Shown: positions 16,821-26,391, counted from the first letter of the stretch. The stretch is 64,000 nt of DNA from JBEVOS01 sp044226655 (GCA_044226655.1 JBGAGO010000004.1:62001-126000); one strand, 5' to 3'. The notes: generated by a model from the letters alone, not told the origin. Numbers and translations are program-made.

Positions 16821-17528
16821 ATGAAACGCAAGAAGCGCGTCGGGCTGCGCGCCGCCGCTCGCCACGCCCGCCTCGCGCCGTTGCGCCGCGCGGTCATGAA
16901 GGCCGGCCGCATTGGCCTGCAGGCTCTGGCGGCAGGCGCCGCTTTCGCCGCCGCGATGACGGTGGATTTCGATCCGCGCCTGCCGTTCTCGAACACCGCG
17001 CCCGCCAGCGCGCATGTGCGCCTCACCTCGCTCAATTGGACGCTCGATCTCGACGGCGACGGCAAAGCCGATGTCGCCAACCCGACGCATGGGATCATTC
17101 GCGGTCGCGACGCCTACGGCTCGGGCGCATTCGACGCCTCGCGCGATGGCGGACGGCGCCATCATCATGGCTCGGACTATGTCGCCGCACCCGGCGATGT
17201 CGTGCGCGCGCCGATTTCCGGCGAGGTGGTGAAGCTCGGCACGGTCTATGGCCCGCACTCGGGCTATCGCTTCGTCGAATTGCGCAATCCGGATACGCGC
17301 CTGATCGCGCGCGTGCTCTACATGGATTCGCGGGTGCGGATCGGCGATGCGGTCCAGGCCGGCGATCTCATTGGCTTCGCTGAAGACCTCACCAAGCGCT
17401 ATCGCGGCATCACCAATCACGTGCATGTCGAACTGTCTTCGCCGCAGGCGCCGCATATCGATCCCGCGCTCGTCATCCCCTCGCCCGGCGCCGTGATCGC
17501 AGCCGCGCGCAACGACGACGGCGCTTGA
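16821..17528 (+). CDS. M23-family metallopeptidase (LytM-like)
   Basis: A 235-residue protein with a basic N-terminus (MKRKKRVGLR), one hydrophobic segment near residues 35-50 that should act as an uncleaved or cleaved export signal, and a C-terminal LytM domain. Zinc ligands are visible as H-x3-D in HHHGSDYV and as H-x-H in NHVHVEL. Catalytic members cut peptide cross-links in the wall. The DLDGDGKADVANP stretch (about residues 75-88) looks like a calcium-binding loop, a less usual addition. ATG 16821 is favoured by the basic signal-like start, although its ribosome site is weak. Confidence 0.8.
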   Translation: MKRKKRVGLRAAARHARLAPLRRAVMKAGRIGLQALAAGAAFAAAMTVDFDPRLPFSNTAPASAHVRLTSLNWTLDLDGDGKADVANPTHGIIRGRDAYGSGAFDASRDGGRRHHHGSDYVAAPGDVVRAPISGEVVKLGTVYGPHSGYRFVELRNPDTRLIARVLYMDSRVRIGDAVQAGDLIGFAEDLTKRYRGITNHVHVELSSPQAPHIDPALVIPSPGAVIAAARNDDGA

Positions 17529-19124
17529 TCAGCGCTTCAGATCGCGCAGGATTTCGCGCGCCGCATTGTGTCCCGGCGCGCCGGTGACGCCGCCGCCGGG
17601 ATGGGTTCCCGCGCCGCACAGATAAAGTCCGCCGATCGGCGCACGATAATCGCCATGGCCCAGCACCGGCCGCGCCGAGAACATCTGATCGAGGCTGAGC
17701 GCGCCGTGGAATATGTCGCCGCCGACCAGGCCGAACTTGCGTTCAAGATCGAGCGGCGAATGCACTTGGCGCGCGATCACGGACTTGGCGAAGCCCGGCG
17801 CGAAGCCATCGACGGTCGCGATCATCAGGTCGGCGACTTCCTCGCGATGATCGTCCCAGCTGGCGCCGTTCGGCAGAACCGGCGCCACGTGCTGGCAGAA
17901 GAGGCTTGCGACATGCTGGCCGGGCGGGGCGAGTGAATCGTCCAGCGTCGAGGGGATGAGCATCTCCACGATGGGCGCTTTCGACCAGCCGCCGGCGCGC
18001 GCATCCATGTAAGCGCGCTCCATGTAGACGAGGCTCGGCGCCATGATGATCCCGGCCGTGAGATGATCGCCCGCCTGCGGCTTTGCGGTGAAGCGCGGCA
18101 GCTCGGAGAGCGCAACATTCATGCGGAACGTGCCCGAACCGCTGCGATAGCGCGTCAGGCGTTCGCGAAAGTCCGCGGCCAGGCTCTCCGGATCGATCAG
18201 CTTTTCGAAGGTGAGCTTCGGATGGAGGTTCGAGACCACGGCGCGCGCGCGAAACACATCGCCCGTCTCCGTCACGGCGCCCATTGCGCGGCCGTGCTCA
18301 ACCAGAATCTCCGCGACGCCCGCATTGCGATGAATATCGACGCCGCGCTCATGGCAGCACGCCGCCATGGCCTGCGTGATCGCGCCCATGCCGCCAATGG
18401 CGTGGCCCCACGCGCCCTTGTTGCCGTTCACCTCGCCGAACACGTGATGCAGCAGCACATAGGCCGAGCCCGCCGCATAGGGGCTCGCGTAATTGCCGAC
18501 CACGCCATCGAAGCCCAGCACCGCTTTGATCGGATCGCTCTCGAACCACGAGTCCAGCCAATCGCCCGCGCTCTTGGTGAAGAAATCCAGCAGATCGCGC
18601 TTCTGCGTCAGATCGAGGCCCGTGAGCTTGCCGGCGATGCGCGCGCTGTGCAGCAATTGCGGCGCGGCGCGCAGCCAGCCGTCTTCGACCAGATTGGGCG
18701 GGGTTTCGAGCACCAGCGCGCGCACGACATCGGCGATCGCATCGAGCCGCGCGGAATAGGCGAGAAAGCGCGCGGCGTCCTTCTGCGAGAATTTCGCGAT
18801 TTCCTGCTCAGTGCGGCCGCCGCCAGTTTCAAGAAAGCGGCCATCCGGCAGCGGCAGGAAATTCGACACTTTGCGTTCGACGATGCGCAGGCCGTGGCGC
18901 GCCAAATCGAGATCGCGGATCACCGTCGGATTGAGCAGCGACACCGTGTAGGACGCCGCGGAATTGCGAAAGCCTGGATGAAATTCCTCGGTGACGGCCG
19001 CGCCGCCCACGACGCCCCGCCGCTCCAGCATCGTCACTTTGAGGCCGGCCGCCGCGAGATAGGCGGCGCACACGAGGCCATTGTGCCCCGCCCCGATGAT
19101 CAGAACATCGCAATCGCGCCGCAT
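17529..19124 (-). CDS. FAD-dependent phytoene-dehydrogenase-like oxidoreductase (PYROXD2-like)
   Basis: A 531-residue flavoprotein. The N-terminal dinucleotide fold is DVLIIGAGHNGLVCAAYLA (G-x-G-x2-G) followed by LERRGVVGGAAVTEEFHPG. The C-terminal FAD motif is GLYLCGAGTHPGGGVTGAPG, as in carotenoid desaturases and the PYROXD2 group. No phytoene synthase or carotenoid genes are nearby, so carotenoid substrates are not supported, and a different desaturation or oxidation is likely. Its stop abuts the M23 stop (TGA|TCA) in convergent orientation. It is 58 bp downstream of an unknown gene on the same strand. Confidence 0.85.
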   Translation of the reverse strand: MRRDCDVLIIGAGHNGLVCAAYLAAAGLKVTMLERRGVVGGAAVTEEFHPGFRNSAASYTVSLLNPTVIRDLDLARHGLRIVERKVSNFLPLPDGRFLETGGGRTEQEIAKFSQKDAARFLAYSARLDAIADVVRALVLETPPNLVEDGWLRAAPQLLHSARIAGKLTGLDLTQKRDLLDFFTKSAGDWLDSWFESDPIKAVLGFDGVVGNYASPYAAGSAYVLLHHVFGEVNGNKGAWGHAIGGMGAITQAMAACCHERGVDIHRNAGVAEILVEHGRAMGAVTETGDVFRARAVVSNLHPKLTFEKLIDPESLAADFRERLTRYRSGSGTFRMNVALSELPRFTAKPQAGDHLTAGIIMAPSLVYMERAYMDARAGGWSKAPIVEMLIPSTLDDSLAPPGQHVASLFCQHVAPVLPNGASWDDHREEVADLMIATVDGFAPGFAKSVIARQVHSPLDLERKFGLVGGDIFHGALSLDQMFSARPVLGHGDYRAPIGGLYLCGAGTHPGGGVTGAPGHNAAREILRDLKR

Positions 19125-19182
19125 CGCTCACTCCGTGCGGGAGCCTGCAACACGATGTGCAGGGCGCGTCAAATGGCTTCGC

Positions 19183-20289
19183 TTACTTGCCGTCGGCGCC
19201 GAGCGTCGATTCGAATTCGTGGAACATCTCGCTCGCCTCTTCAGGCTCGAGCAGCAGCGGCTTGCCGGCCGGGAAGCGGAAGCGCCAGAACGATTCGATG
19301 TGCATCACCATGCTCACCGCCTCGCCGACTGAGAGGAAAAGCGACGGCGCGCGCAAAAGGAAATCGCGGAACGCGCCGGGCTTGCCGCTGGCCAATTCGT
19401 TGAACGCCGTGGAATAGGCCTTCAGGCCTTCGCGCACACGCGTCGTGGCCACGCTCAGCTGATCGACGATGCGCTGGCGCGATTGCGCGAATTGCATGCG
19501 CTCATCGCCGGTCGCCATCGGAATTTTGGCGGCAAGAATCTGACGCGCGAGATCGGCGATGCGGGCCGCGGATTCGCCGATGATCCAGCTGTAATAGAGG
19601 AAGCCCTTCCACGCGAACACGCCTTCGCGATATTCGTCGCCAGACAATTGCAGCGTCTGGCGCAGCGGCTCGAGGCTCTTGGCGGTTTCATCCGTCATGA
19701 GCTTTTCGGCGAGGCGCGCGGACAGCCCCGGCGTGGGCGTGCCCGGCCCGAAGGCGAGATCGACCAGGCGGCCGATTTCGCGCTCCACGAATTGCTTCAT
19801 GCGCGTCATGTCGGCTTCGGTGAGATCGAAATAACAGCGCGCCGGATTGTGGCCCGTGCGCTTCAGCCGTTCGCGCAGCAGGAACGGATCGAACGACGGC
19901 AATTCGTCGATGATCTGCAGAACCTCGATGTCATGCGTCAGATGCGCATCGTCGCCATAGCCGCCGACGCTCGCCTTCAGCACGCGCGACAGATCGCGCT
20001 GGCCGATAAAGAAGCTCGAGCCGCCGAGGCTCAGATCGGAGGTCGCAAACGGCAGCACAACCTTGGTCGCCGTCGCCCCGCCGCGCACGATCAGATCGCG
20101 CTCCGAGGCGCGCAGCGCATGCTTCAGGATCAAAGCGCGATTGAGCCGCGGATTGAGAAACAGCGGCCGCTCGGCATATTCCGGCGTGTCGCCGAAGCGT
20201 TGAAACGTTAGGGCGAGGTTAAGCACGCGCGACGTCGATCCGCTTTCGCGGATGAGCGATAGGTCGCGTTTGCCTTTTTGAGCCGCCAT
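19183..20289 (-). CDS. Uncharacterised 368-residue cytoplasmic protein
   Basis: No family recognised. The protein opens MAAQKGKRDLSLIRESG, has no signal peptide or membrane segment, and is mostly alpha-helical with many charged residues. Distinct stretches are SSFFIGQRDLSRVL (about 105-120), DDAHLTHDIEVLQIIDELPSFDPFLLRERL (given here as description; the first half is DDAHLTHDIE, the second LPSFDPFLL) and FLYYSWIIGESAARI. ATG 20289 is chosen because the open frame further up would run through the P1 peptidase gene. It sits between that peptidase and the FAD enzyme, all on the minus strand with short gaps, so the three may be one transcript. Confidence 0.65.
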   Translation of the reverse strand: MAAQKGKRDLSLIRESGSTSRVLNLALTFQRFGDTPEYAERPLFLNPRLNRALILKHALRASERDLIVRGGATATKVVLPFATSDLSLGGSSFFIGQRDLSRVLKASVGGYGDDAHLTHDIEVLQIIDELPSFDPFLLRERLKRTGHNPARCYFDLTEADMTRMKQFVEREIGRLVDLAFGPGTPTPGLSARLAEKLMTDETAKSLEPLRQTLQLSGDEYREGVFAWKGFLYYSWIIGESAARIADLARQILAAKIPMATGDERMQFAQSRQRIVDQLSVATTRVREGLKAYSTAFNELASGKPGAFRDFLLRAPSLFLSVGEAVSMVMHIESFWRFRFPAGKPLLLEPEEASEMFHEFESTLGADGK

Positions 20290-20342
20290 GCGCCGCGCCC
20301 GCCCTCCGTTGCGGACTAAAAGCGGGAATGGATACTTTTCGG

Positions 20343-21359
20343 TTACCTTGCCGCGAATTCGCGCCAGCACGGGCGCCCGAGCAAGGGCGCGGCTTCGTAA
20401 ACGCCGCGCGCTACCGCACGCGCGAGACAATCCGCCGCCAGCGCGCCGATGCGCGCGATCGCCAGCGGACGCGGATCGGCCAAGGTAATGGCGCCGGTCG
20501 AGAGCGCGAACACGACGTCGCCGTCGCCGGGCGCGAACACCGGCCGGATGGCGCGCGCGAAGCCGGCGCTCGCCATCTGCGCCACGCGCTTGGCTTCGCC
20601 GCGGGTCAGCGCCGCATCGGTCGCGACGACCGCGATCGTGGTGTTTTCGCGCGCGGCCATATCGGCTTTGGACTCGCCCCAGGCGTCGAGATCGAACGCG
20701 CCGGGCTCCGGCTTCACGCCGCCGAATTCGCCGTCTTGTTCGTAGGGCCACGCCCAGAACGCCGCGCCATTCGGCGCCACCACAGAGCCGAACGCGTTCA
20801 CGCAGGCGAGCGCCGCCACCGTCACGCCGTTCGCGGCGATCACGCTTGCGGCGCCCTGCCCGCCCTTGAGCGCGCCCGCCAGCGCGCCATAGCCCGCGCC
20901 GGCATTGCCGAGCGGCACGTCATGCGAGACGCGCGCGAATGCTTCCCGGCCCAAGCGGGCATAGGGCGGCGCCTCGCCCCAGGCTTTGTCTCCGCCATTG
21001 CCGAGATCGTAGAGAATGGCCGCCGGCACGATCGGCGCTGGCGGCGCGTTCGGGCGGCCCGCGAATTTGAAGCCGCGCCCCGCCGCGCCCAGCGCGCTCG
21101 CCACCGCATCCGCCGCCGCCAGCCCGTAAACCGAGCCGCCCGCCAGCACGACCGCATCGATGGTCTCGACGATGTTGTGCGGCTCGAGCGCGTCGGTCTC
21201 ACGCGTGCCAGGCCCGCCGCCGAGCACGCTCGCGCCGCACACCACGGGCGCGTCGGGCACGATCACCGTCACGCCGGTCGCGACATCCGCATCCTCGGCG
21301 CAGCCGACTTTGAGGCCGGCCACGTCGGTGAGCGCATTTCTGGGTCCTGGCCGCGCCAT
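20343..21359 (-). CDS. P1-family (DmpA/S58) N-terminal-nucleophile peptidase
   Basis: A 338-residue member of the DmpA/ThnT aminopeptidase family, which self-cleaves to expose an N-terminal nucleophile. NALTDVAGLKVG opens the protein, GTRETDALEP and VLAGGSVYGLAA follow, and ENTTIAVVATDA near residue 240 is the self-cleavage segment, with Thr as likely nucleophile. FARAIRPVFAPGDGDVVFAL closes the family signature. Members act as aminopeptidases or amidases on small or beta-amino substrates. It is divergent from gamma-glutamyltransferase with only 37 bp between starts, so the promoters must overlap. Confidence 0.88.
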   Translation of the reverse strand: MARPGPRNALTDVAGLKVGCAEDADVATGVTVIVPDAPVVCGASVLGGGPGTRETDALEPHNIVETIDAVVLAGGSVYGLAAADAVASALGAAGRGFKFAGRPNAPPAPIVPAAILYDLGNGGDKAWGEAPPYARLGREAFARVSHDVPLGNAGAGYGALAGALKGGQGAASVIAANGVTVAALACVNAFGSVVAPNGAAFWAWPYEQDGEFGGVKPEPGAFDLDAWGESKADMAARENTTIAVVATDAALTRGEAKRVAQMASAGFARAIRPVFAPGDGDVVFALSTGAITLADPRPLAIARIGALAADCLARAVARGVYEAAPLLGRPCWREFAAR

Positions 21360-21396
21360 GCTTGCATTCCTCCCTGGCCGTGTATGAAGTCACGCC

Positions 21397-23139
21397 ATGA
21401 CTGACAAGCCGCGTTCTTTCCGCCGCGAAATCATCGGCTTCGCGATCGCCATTCTGCTCGCCGCCTGCGCCACAGGACCAAGCGCGCGGCCGCGCAGCGA
21501 AGCCATGGTCGCCGCCGCCGATCCGCGCGCGGTCGAGGCCGGCCTGCAGATGATCCGCGAGGGCGGCACAGCGACGGATGCGGCGATCGCGGCGATGATG
21601 GTGCTGGGCCTGGTTGAGCCGCAATCGGCCGGCGTCGGCGGCGGCGGCTTCATGGTGGCCTATCTCGCCGACGGCCAGCGCATCGAAACCTTCGATGGCC
21701 GCGAGCGCGCGCCGATGGGCGCCACGCCCGACATGTTCCTGGGGCCGGATGGATCGCCGCTGCCGTTCCGCGACGCGGTGGCGAGCGGGCGCTCGATCGG
21801 CACGCCTTCGCTGATCGCCATGCTGAAGCTCGCGCATGACCGCAATGGCCGTCTGCCCTGGGCGCATCTCTTCGCGCCGGCGATCGAACTGGCGGAGCAT
21901 GGCTTCGTTGTCTCCGAGCGCTTCCACAATTCGCTCGTGCGCGCTTCCGGGCGGCTGCGCGACGATCCGGACGCGCGCGCCTATTTCTTCACGGAGAACG
22001 GCGAGCCGCTGCCCGTCGGCTTTCTGCGCACCAATCCTGCGTATGCCGCCACGCTGCGCGCGATTGCGGCGCAAGGCCCCGATGCGCTGACGCATGGCGC
22101 TATCGCCGACACGATCATCGCCGCCGCGCATCGCGAGCCGCGCGCGGGCACGCTGGCGCTCTCCGATCTGCAAAGCTATCGCCCGCGCCGGCTTGAGCCC
22201 GTGTGCGGCGCGTTCTTCGCGTATCGGGTCTGCGGCATGGGTCCGCCGTCTTCGGGCGGGGAAGCCGTGCTGGCGATCCTGGGCCTTTATCAGCGCGCGC
22301 GGCCAACGCCCGGCGACGCCGCCAATCCCGACGATTGGGCCGCGTTCCTGTGGGCCAGCCGCCTCGCCTATGCCGATCGCGATTATTACCTGGCCGATGA
22401 CACGGCCGTGCCGGTGCCGACGCAGGCGCTGATCGATCCGCGCTATCTCGATGCGCGCGCGCAGGCCATCGATCTCGCGCACGCGCCCGGCGCGGTGATC
22501 CGCGGCGATCCGTCCACGATCATCGGCGGCCCATCGCTGGCGGAACGCTGGGGCCGCGACCGCACCATGGATCGGCCCGGCACCACGCACATGTCGATCG
22601 TCGACAGCTATGGCAACGCACTCGCGATGACGGCCACGATCGAAGGCCCTTACGGTTCGCAACGCATGGCGTCCGGCTTTCTGCTCAACAATCAGCTGAC
22701 GGATTTTTCGCTCGCGCCGACACTCGGCGGGCAGGCCGTCGCGAACGCCGTCGCGCCCGGCAAGCGCCCGCGCTCGTCCATGGCGCCGACCATCGTCACC
22801 GATCAGCAGGGCCATCTGGTCGCCGTCGTCGGCTCGCCCGGCGGGTCGGGCATCATCGCCTATGTCGCGCGCACGCTGATCGGCAATCTCGCGTGGGGCC
22901 AATCCATGCAGGCGGCGATCAGCACCGGCAATGTGGTGGCGAGCGGGCCCAATGCGCGCATCGAAACCAGCCGTCTGGCGCCGGGCCTCCAGGAAGCGCT
23001 CACGGCGCGCGGCTGGAATTTGGCGGCGATCCAGACCGAGGAAAGCGGCCTGCACGGCATCCGCGTCACGCCGCAAGGCCTCGACGGCGGCGCCGATCCG
23101 CGCCGCGAAGGCGTCGCGCGCGCGCTGCCCGCGCCATGA
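21397..23139 (+). CDS. ggt: Gamma-glutamyltransferase, lipoprotein form
   Basis: A 580-residue Ntn-hydrolase precursor. The N-terminus has a hydrophobic stretch ending in LLAAC, a lipobox, so the enzyme is probably anchored in the periplasm. The large subunit shows AGVGGGGFMVAYL. Self-cleavage should occur before T396 in PGTTHMSIVD, and the small subunit has RPRSSMAPTIV and GSPGGSGIIAYV, the oxyanion and substrate segments. It cleaves glutathione and other gamma-glutamyl compounds, or acts on gamma-linked antibiotics. Its neighbours are a DmpA-type peptidase (divergent) and a histidine kinase (convergent, 1 bp apart). Confidence 0.92.
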   Translation: MTDKPRSFRREIIGFAIAILLAACATGPSARPRSEAMVAAADPRAVEAGLQMIREGGTATDAAIAAMMVLGLVEPQSAGVGGGGFMVAYLADGQRIETFDGRERAPMGATPDMFLGPDGSPLPFRDAVASGRSIGTPSLIAMLKLAHDRNGRLPWAHLFAPAIELAEHGFVVSERFHNSLVRASGRLRDDPDARAYFFTENGEPLPVGFLRTNPAYAATLRAIAAQGPDALTHGAIADTIIAAAHREPRAGTLALSDLQSYRPRRLEPVCGAFFAYRVCGMGPPSSGGEAVLAILGLYQRARPTPGDAANPDDWAAFLWASRLAYADRDYYLADDTAVPVPTQALIDPRYLDARAQAIDLAHAPGAVIRGDPSTIIGGPSLAERWGRDRTMDRPGTTHMSIVDSYGNALAMTATIEGPYGSQRMASGFLLNNQLTDFSLAPTLGGQAVANAVAPGKRPRSSMAPTIVTDQQGHLVAVVGSPGGSGIIAYVARTLIGNLAWGQSMQAAISTGNVVASGPNARIETSRLAPGLQEALTARGWNLAAIQTEESGLHGIRVTPQGLDGGADPRREGVARALPAP

Positions 23140-23140
23140 T

Positions 23141-24586
23141 CTAGGCGCTCGGCAAGGTGATGCGGAAGCAAGAGCCCTCGGCGCCGGCGTGCGCCAGCTC
23201 GACATCGCCGCCCTGCGCGCGCGCCAGCTCGCGCGCGATCGCGAGGCCAAGACCGGCGCCATAAGAACCGGAGCTCGCGAACGGTTCGAACAGGCGCTCC
23301 TGCATGGTCTGCGGCACGCCCGGCCCGTTGTCGGTGATGTCGATCACGCAGGCGCCGCGGCGCAGGCGCGCGCGCAGCTTGATCTGCGGACTGGCGCAGG
23401 AGGCCATCGCCTGCCCTGCATTGCGCATGATGTTCACCAGAATCCGATGCACGTGATCGCTGTCGGCGATGGCGACCAGATTGGGATCGGCTTCGATCGC
23501 CGTTTCGACCGCGGGAAACGAAATCAGCGCATCCGCCGCCGCTTCTGCCAGCGCTTCGGAAAGCTTCACGGGCTTCAGCACCGGCGCTTCTTCATCGACG
23601 CGCCCGAAACGCGCTGTGCTTGAGGCGAGCCCCGCCGCGCGGCCGATGGCGCGTTCGAGCCGCGGCGCGATCTGGCGCACTTTGGGATCGTCCGAGGCCG
23701 CCAGGCGCTCGCTCACCATCTGCGCCGTCGCCAGCATATTGCGGAGATCGTGCGCGATGCGCGCCACCGCGCCGCCAAGCAGCGCCAAGCGCTCGCGCTG
23801 GCGCAGATTGGTGCGGATCTGTTCGGCCATTTCCGCGGCCGCGTGCTCGGCGCGCCCGATCTCATCGGCGCGCGAAGAGCGCTGAAACGGAATGGAGGCG
23901 TCTTCCGGATGATCGCGGAAGCGTTCGATCGAGGCCGTCAGCCGCCGCATCGGGCGCACGAACGCAAACATCAGCACGACATAGACGAGCGCGCCGACCA
24001 GCAGCGAAATCACCGTCGACGTGAACAGCGTCTGCAGCGCAAAGCGCACCGTCGCGCGCTTCAGCGGCGCTTCGTTGAGCACGATCTCCACGAACTCACC
24101 GCGTTCGAACCGCGGCGGCGCCAGAACGCGGATCACCCGCCCGCGCGGCGCGAACAAGGTCTCCACCGCCCAGGCGAATTCGAAGAGGCCGTTGGAATGC
24201 GTGTAATCATAGGTCGCCAGACGCAAGCCGCTCGAATTGGTGAAGGGCTCTTCGAGCAGCAGGATGCGCTCGCCTTCGCGCTTGAACGCGATGCGCTTGA
24301 CCTCCGCGCTCTCCAGCAATTCGGCCTGCAGCGGGGCGGGGATTTCATGATCGGGCGCGGCCTCGAGCGCGAGCGTGGCCGTCTGCGCCAGATTGATCCG
24401 ATCGAGCAGCCAATTCTTGTGATAGCTGGCGAGCGCCGGGCCCAGCACGACGAATTCCGCCAGCAGCACGACGCCGGCGGACAGCGCGAGCAAGCGCCCC
24501 GCCAGGCCGCTCATAAAGCGTCTGGCCCGGACGATGAGGCCGCCTGGGACGGGCAGGCTGTCAGGAACTGGCGCGGCCTCGGTCAT
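23141..24586 (-). CDS. Orphan membrane sensor histidine kinase
   Basis: A 481-residue kinase. One membrane helix near residues 30-50 and a second near 185-210 enclose a periplasmic sensor of about 130 residues. A HAMP segment follows (FVRPMRRLTASIERF), then the HisKA helix with phosphoacceptor His in VARIAHDLRNMLATAQ, and an ATPase domain with N box NIMRNAGQAM, DNGPGVP and GAGLGLAIARELA. The IAHDLRN motif places it in the NtrB-like/PAS-free group. No response regulator gene is adjacent, so its partner is unknown. Confidence 0.88.
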   Translation of the reverse strand: MTEAAPVPDSLPVPGGLIVRARRFMSGLAGRLLALSAGVVLLAEFVVLGPALASYHKNWLLDRINLAQTATLALEAAPDHEIPAPLQAELLESAEVKRIAFKREGERILLLEEPFTNSSGLRLATYDYTHSNGLFEFAWAVETLFAPRGRVIRVLAPPRFERGEFVEIVLNEAPLKRATVRFALQTLFTSTVISLLVGALVYVVLMFAFVRPMRRLTASIERFRDHPEDASIPFQRSSRADEIGRAEHAAAEMAEQIRTNLRQRERLALLGGAVARIAHDLRNMLATAQMVSERLAASDDPKVRQIAPRLERAIGRAAGLASSTARFGRVDEEAPVLKPVKLSEALAEAAADALISFPAVETAIEADPNLVAIADSDHVHRILVNIMRNAGQAMASCASPQIKLRARLRRGACVIDITDNGPGVPQTMQERLFEPFASSGSYGAGLGLAIARELARAQGGDVELAHAGAEGSCFRITLPSA

Positions 24587-24598
24587 GGGTCCCCATGA

Positions 24599-24673
24599 GG
24601 CCTATCTAGGGTTTGCGGCGGGATAACGCACGAGCCGTGAGGCCGGGCGCACCCCTCCGCAGCTAGATAGGCC
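24599..24673. repeat. 11-bp perfect inverted repeat, arms 53 bp apart
   Basis: GGCCTATCTAG (24599-24609) is repeated in inverse as CTAGATAGGCC (24663-24673). The pair fills the gap between the start of the histidine kinase gene and the end of the epimerase gene, both on the minus strand. The CTAG core is rare in this GC-rich DNA. It could be an operator bound as a loop, or a long stem in the epimerase 3' end. Confidence 0.6.
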
Positions 24674-24696
24674 CCAGGGCCGGCATCGGGACCGGC

Positions 24697-25584
24697 TCAG
24701 ACGCTGAAATAGCCGGGCTGGCCGATATCGGCGATCAGGCCGGAATGGGTCGGCTTCCAGCCCAGCCATTGCTGCGTTAGCGCGCTCGAAGCCGGGCAAT
24801 CGATCGCCGCGAACATGCCGAGCCAGCCGAAATAATCGCCGGCCTGATCCGGGCCAATCGATTGGGTCTTTAGATTGAGATGGCGCGCCAGCACCTCCGC
24901 GATGTCGCGATGCGCCACGCCTTCCTCGCCGACGGCGTGATAGCTGGCGCCGGCCACGCCCTTTTCGAGCGCCAGGCGATAGACGGGCGCGACATCCAGC
25001 CTGTGCGCCGCGGCCCAGCGATTGGCGCCATCGCCCACATAAGCCACCACGCCCTTCTCGCGCCCAATGTTCAGCGCATATTCGATCAGGCCGCACTTGC
25101 CTTCGCCGCCATGCACTTGCGGCAGCCGCACCGCCATCGCGCGCACGCCCTTATCCACGAACGCGAAGGCTGCATGTTCGGAGACGCGCGGCGAACCTTC
25201 ATTGTGCGCTTTGTCTTCCTCGGTTCCGAGCCGGCCGGGCGCAAGCATGGCGACGCCCGATGTGACGACGAGCGGCTTGTTCGTGCCGGACAGCGTTTCA
25301 CCCATGGCTTCGATCGCCCGCTTATCGATCTGGCCGTTCTCCGCGAACTTCGCGAAATCGTGGATGAACGCGAGATGGATGACGCCATCCGCTTCCGCGG
25401 CGCCGCGCTTGAGGCTGTCGATATCTTCGAGCGAGCCGCGATGGACCTCCGCGCCCGCCTTTTCGAGCACGGCCGCGTTTGCGTCCGAACGCGCGAGCCC
25501 CACCACAGAATGGCCCGCCCTCAGCAGCTCGGGCACAACCGCTCTGCCGATAAACCCGGCGGCGCCGGTCACGAAAACACGCAT
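24697..25584 (-). CDS. NAD(P)-dependent epimerase/dehydratase (extended SDR)
   Basis: A 295-residue extended short-chain dehydrogenase. MRVFVTGAAGFIGRAVV is the Rossmann start (G-x2-G-x2-G), with LARSDAN after beta-2 and a VIHLAFIHD segment. The usual catalytic YxxxK is not clear in this group, which resembles the Yeast Ara1/YwnB-like NAD-binding proteins that act on sugars or quinones. AAGGAG lies eight bases before ATG 25584. It is 32 bp behind the atypical SDR gene on the same strand, so both belong to one transcript facing the XRE regulator. Confidence 0.8.
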   Translation of the reverse strand: MRVFVTGAAGFIGRAVVPELLRAGHSVVGLARSDANAAVLEKAGAEVHRGSLEDIDSLKRGAAEADGVIHLAFIHDFAKFAENGQIDKRAIEAMGETLSGTNKPLVVTSGVAMLAPGRLGTEEDKAHNEGSPRVSEHAAFAFVDKGVRAMAVRLPQVHGGEGKCGLIEYALNIGREKGVVAYVGDGANRWAAAHRLDVAPVYRLALEKGVAGASYHAVGEEGVAHRDIAEVLARHLNLKTQSIGPDQAGDYFGWLGMFAAIDCPASSALTQQWLGWKPTHSGLIADIGQPGYFSV

Positions 25585-25616
25585 GAGAAAGCTCCTTTGC
25601 GTTGTAATTCTTGATG

Positions 25617-26339
25617 TCAGCGGGCGAGCGCGCCGCCGCCTTCGACGCAAATCACCTGTCCGGTCAGGAAGGTGTTGCGCATGCAGGTGAGATAAGCTTC
25701 CGCGGCTTCGGCCGGTTGGCCGGGACGCGGCACCAATTGGCCGCGCGCCATGGCGGCGAGGCCTTCGCGATAGCCCGAAGGAAAACGATCCCACATCTCC
25801 GTCTCGATCAGGCCGGGGCACACGCAATTGACGCGCACCGGCGCCAGGTCGACGGCGAGGCCAAGCGCCAAGCCTTCCAAGGCGCACGCGCTCGCCGTCA
25901 CGGTCGGCATGCCCTTCATCGGCCGGCGCGCCAGCATGCCATTGGTGACGGTGTAGGAGCCGCCTGGCGGCAGGCGCGTCGCGCCATGCTTGGCCACCGC
26001 GACAGCGCCCCAAAAGCGCGTCGTCAATCTCTCCGCCGCCGCTGCAAGATCGAGATCGGCGATCGGCCCTGGAACGATGCCCTCCCAATCGCCGGCGGTG
26101 AAGGCAATGTGATCGAACGCGCTCTGCCGCGCGAAGAACGCCACGACATTTGCTTCGCTGCGCACGTCGATGACAGAAGCCGCCGCGCCGATGCGCGTCG
26201 CGGCCGCTGCGATCTTCGTCTCGTCGCGCGAGGCGATCGTAACCGCGGCGCCCTCCTCGGCCGCCCCCTTGGCGATGGCTAGGCCGATGCCCGAGCCGCC
26301 GCCAACGACGAGCACGCGCTGATTTTTCAGAGACGCCAT
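25617..26339 (-). CDS. SDR-family protein lacking the catalytic Ser-Tyr-Lys residues
   Basis: A 240-residue classical SDR by length and by its nucleotide-binding motif VVGGGSGIGLAIA (residues 11-23). The family's NNAG becomes FTAGD, the catalytic Ser region reads TVTNGML, and where YxxxK is expected the sequence is VTASACALEG, giving V147 for Tyr and A151 for Lys. The C-terminal VNCVCPGLIETEMW and GQVICVEGGGAL are intact. It probably binds NAD(P) but lacks ordinary SDR chemistry, unless it uses other residues. It is divergent from the XRE regulator and just upstream of the epimerase. Confidence 0.8.
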   Translation of the reverse strand: MASLKNQRVLVVGGGSGIGLAIAKGAAEEGAAVTIASRDETKIAAAATRIGAAASVIDVRSEANVVAFFARQSAFDHIAFTAGDWEGIVPGPIADLDLAAAAERLTTRFWGAVAVAKHGATRLPPGGSYTVTNGMLARRPMKGMPTVTASACALEGLALGLAVDLAPVRVNCVCPGLIETEMWDRFPSGYREGLAAMARGQLVPRPGQPAEAAEAYLTCMRNTFLTGQVICVEGGGALAR

Positions 26340-26391
26340 CGGGCCGCCTTTCCATTTCAGAGGCGCGCTTCTTCGATCCTTCTGCTATGCT

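Noticed and set aside
14927..17098. 723-codon minus-strand frame across the sigma factor and the DGPF and M23 genes
   Set aside because: It crosses several recognised genes on the other strand and shows no domain.
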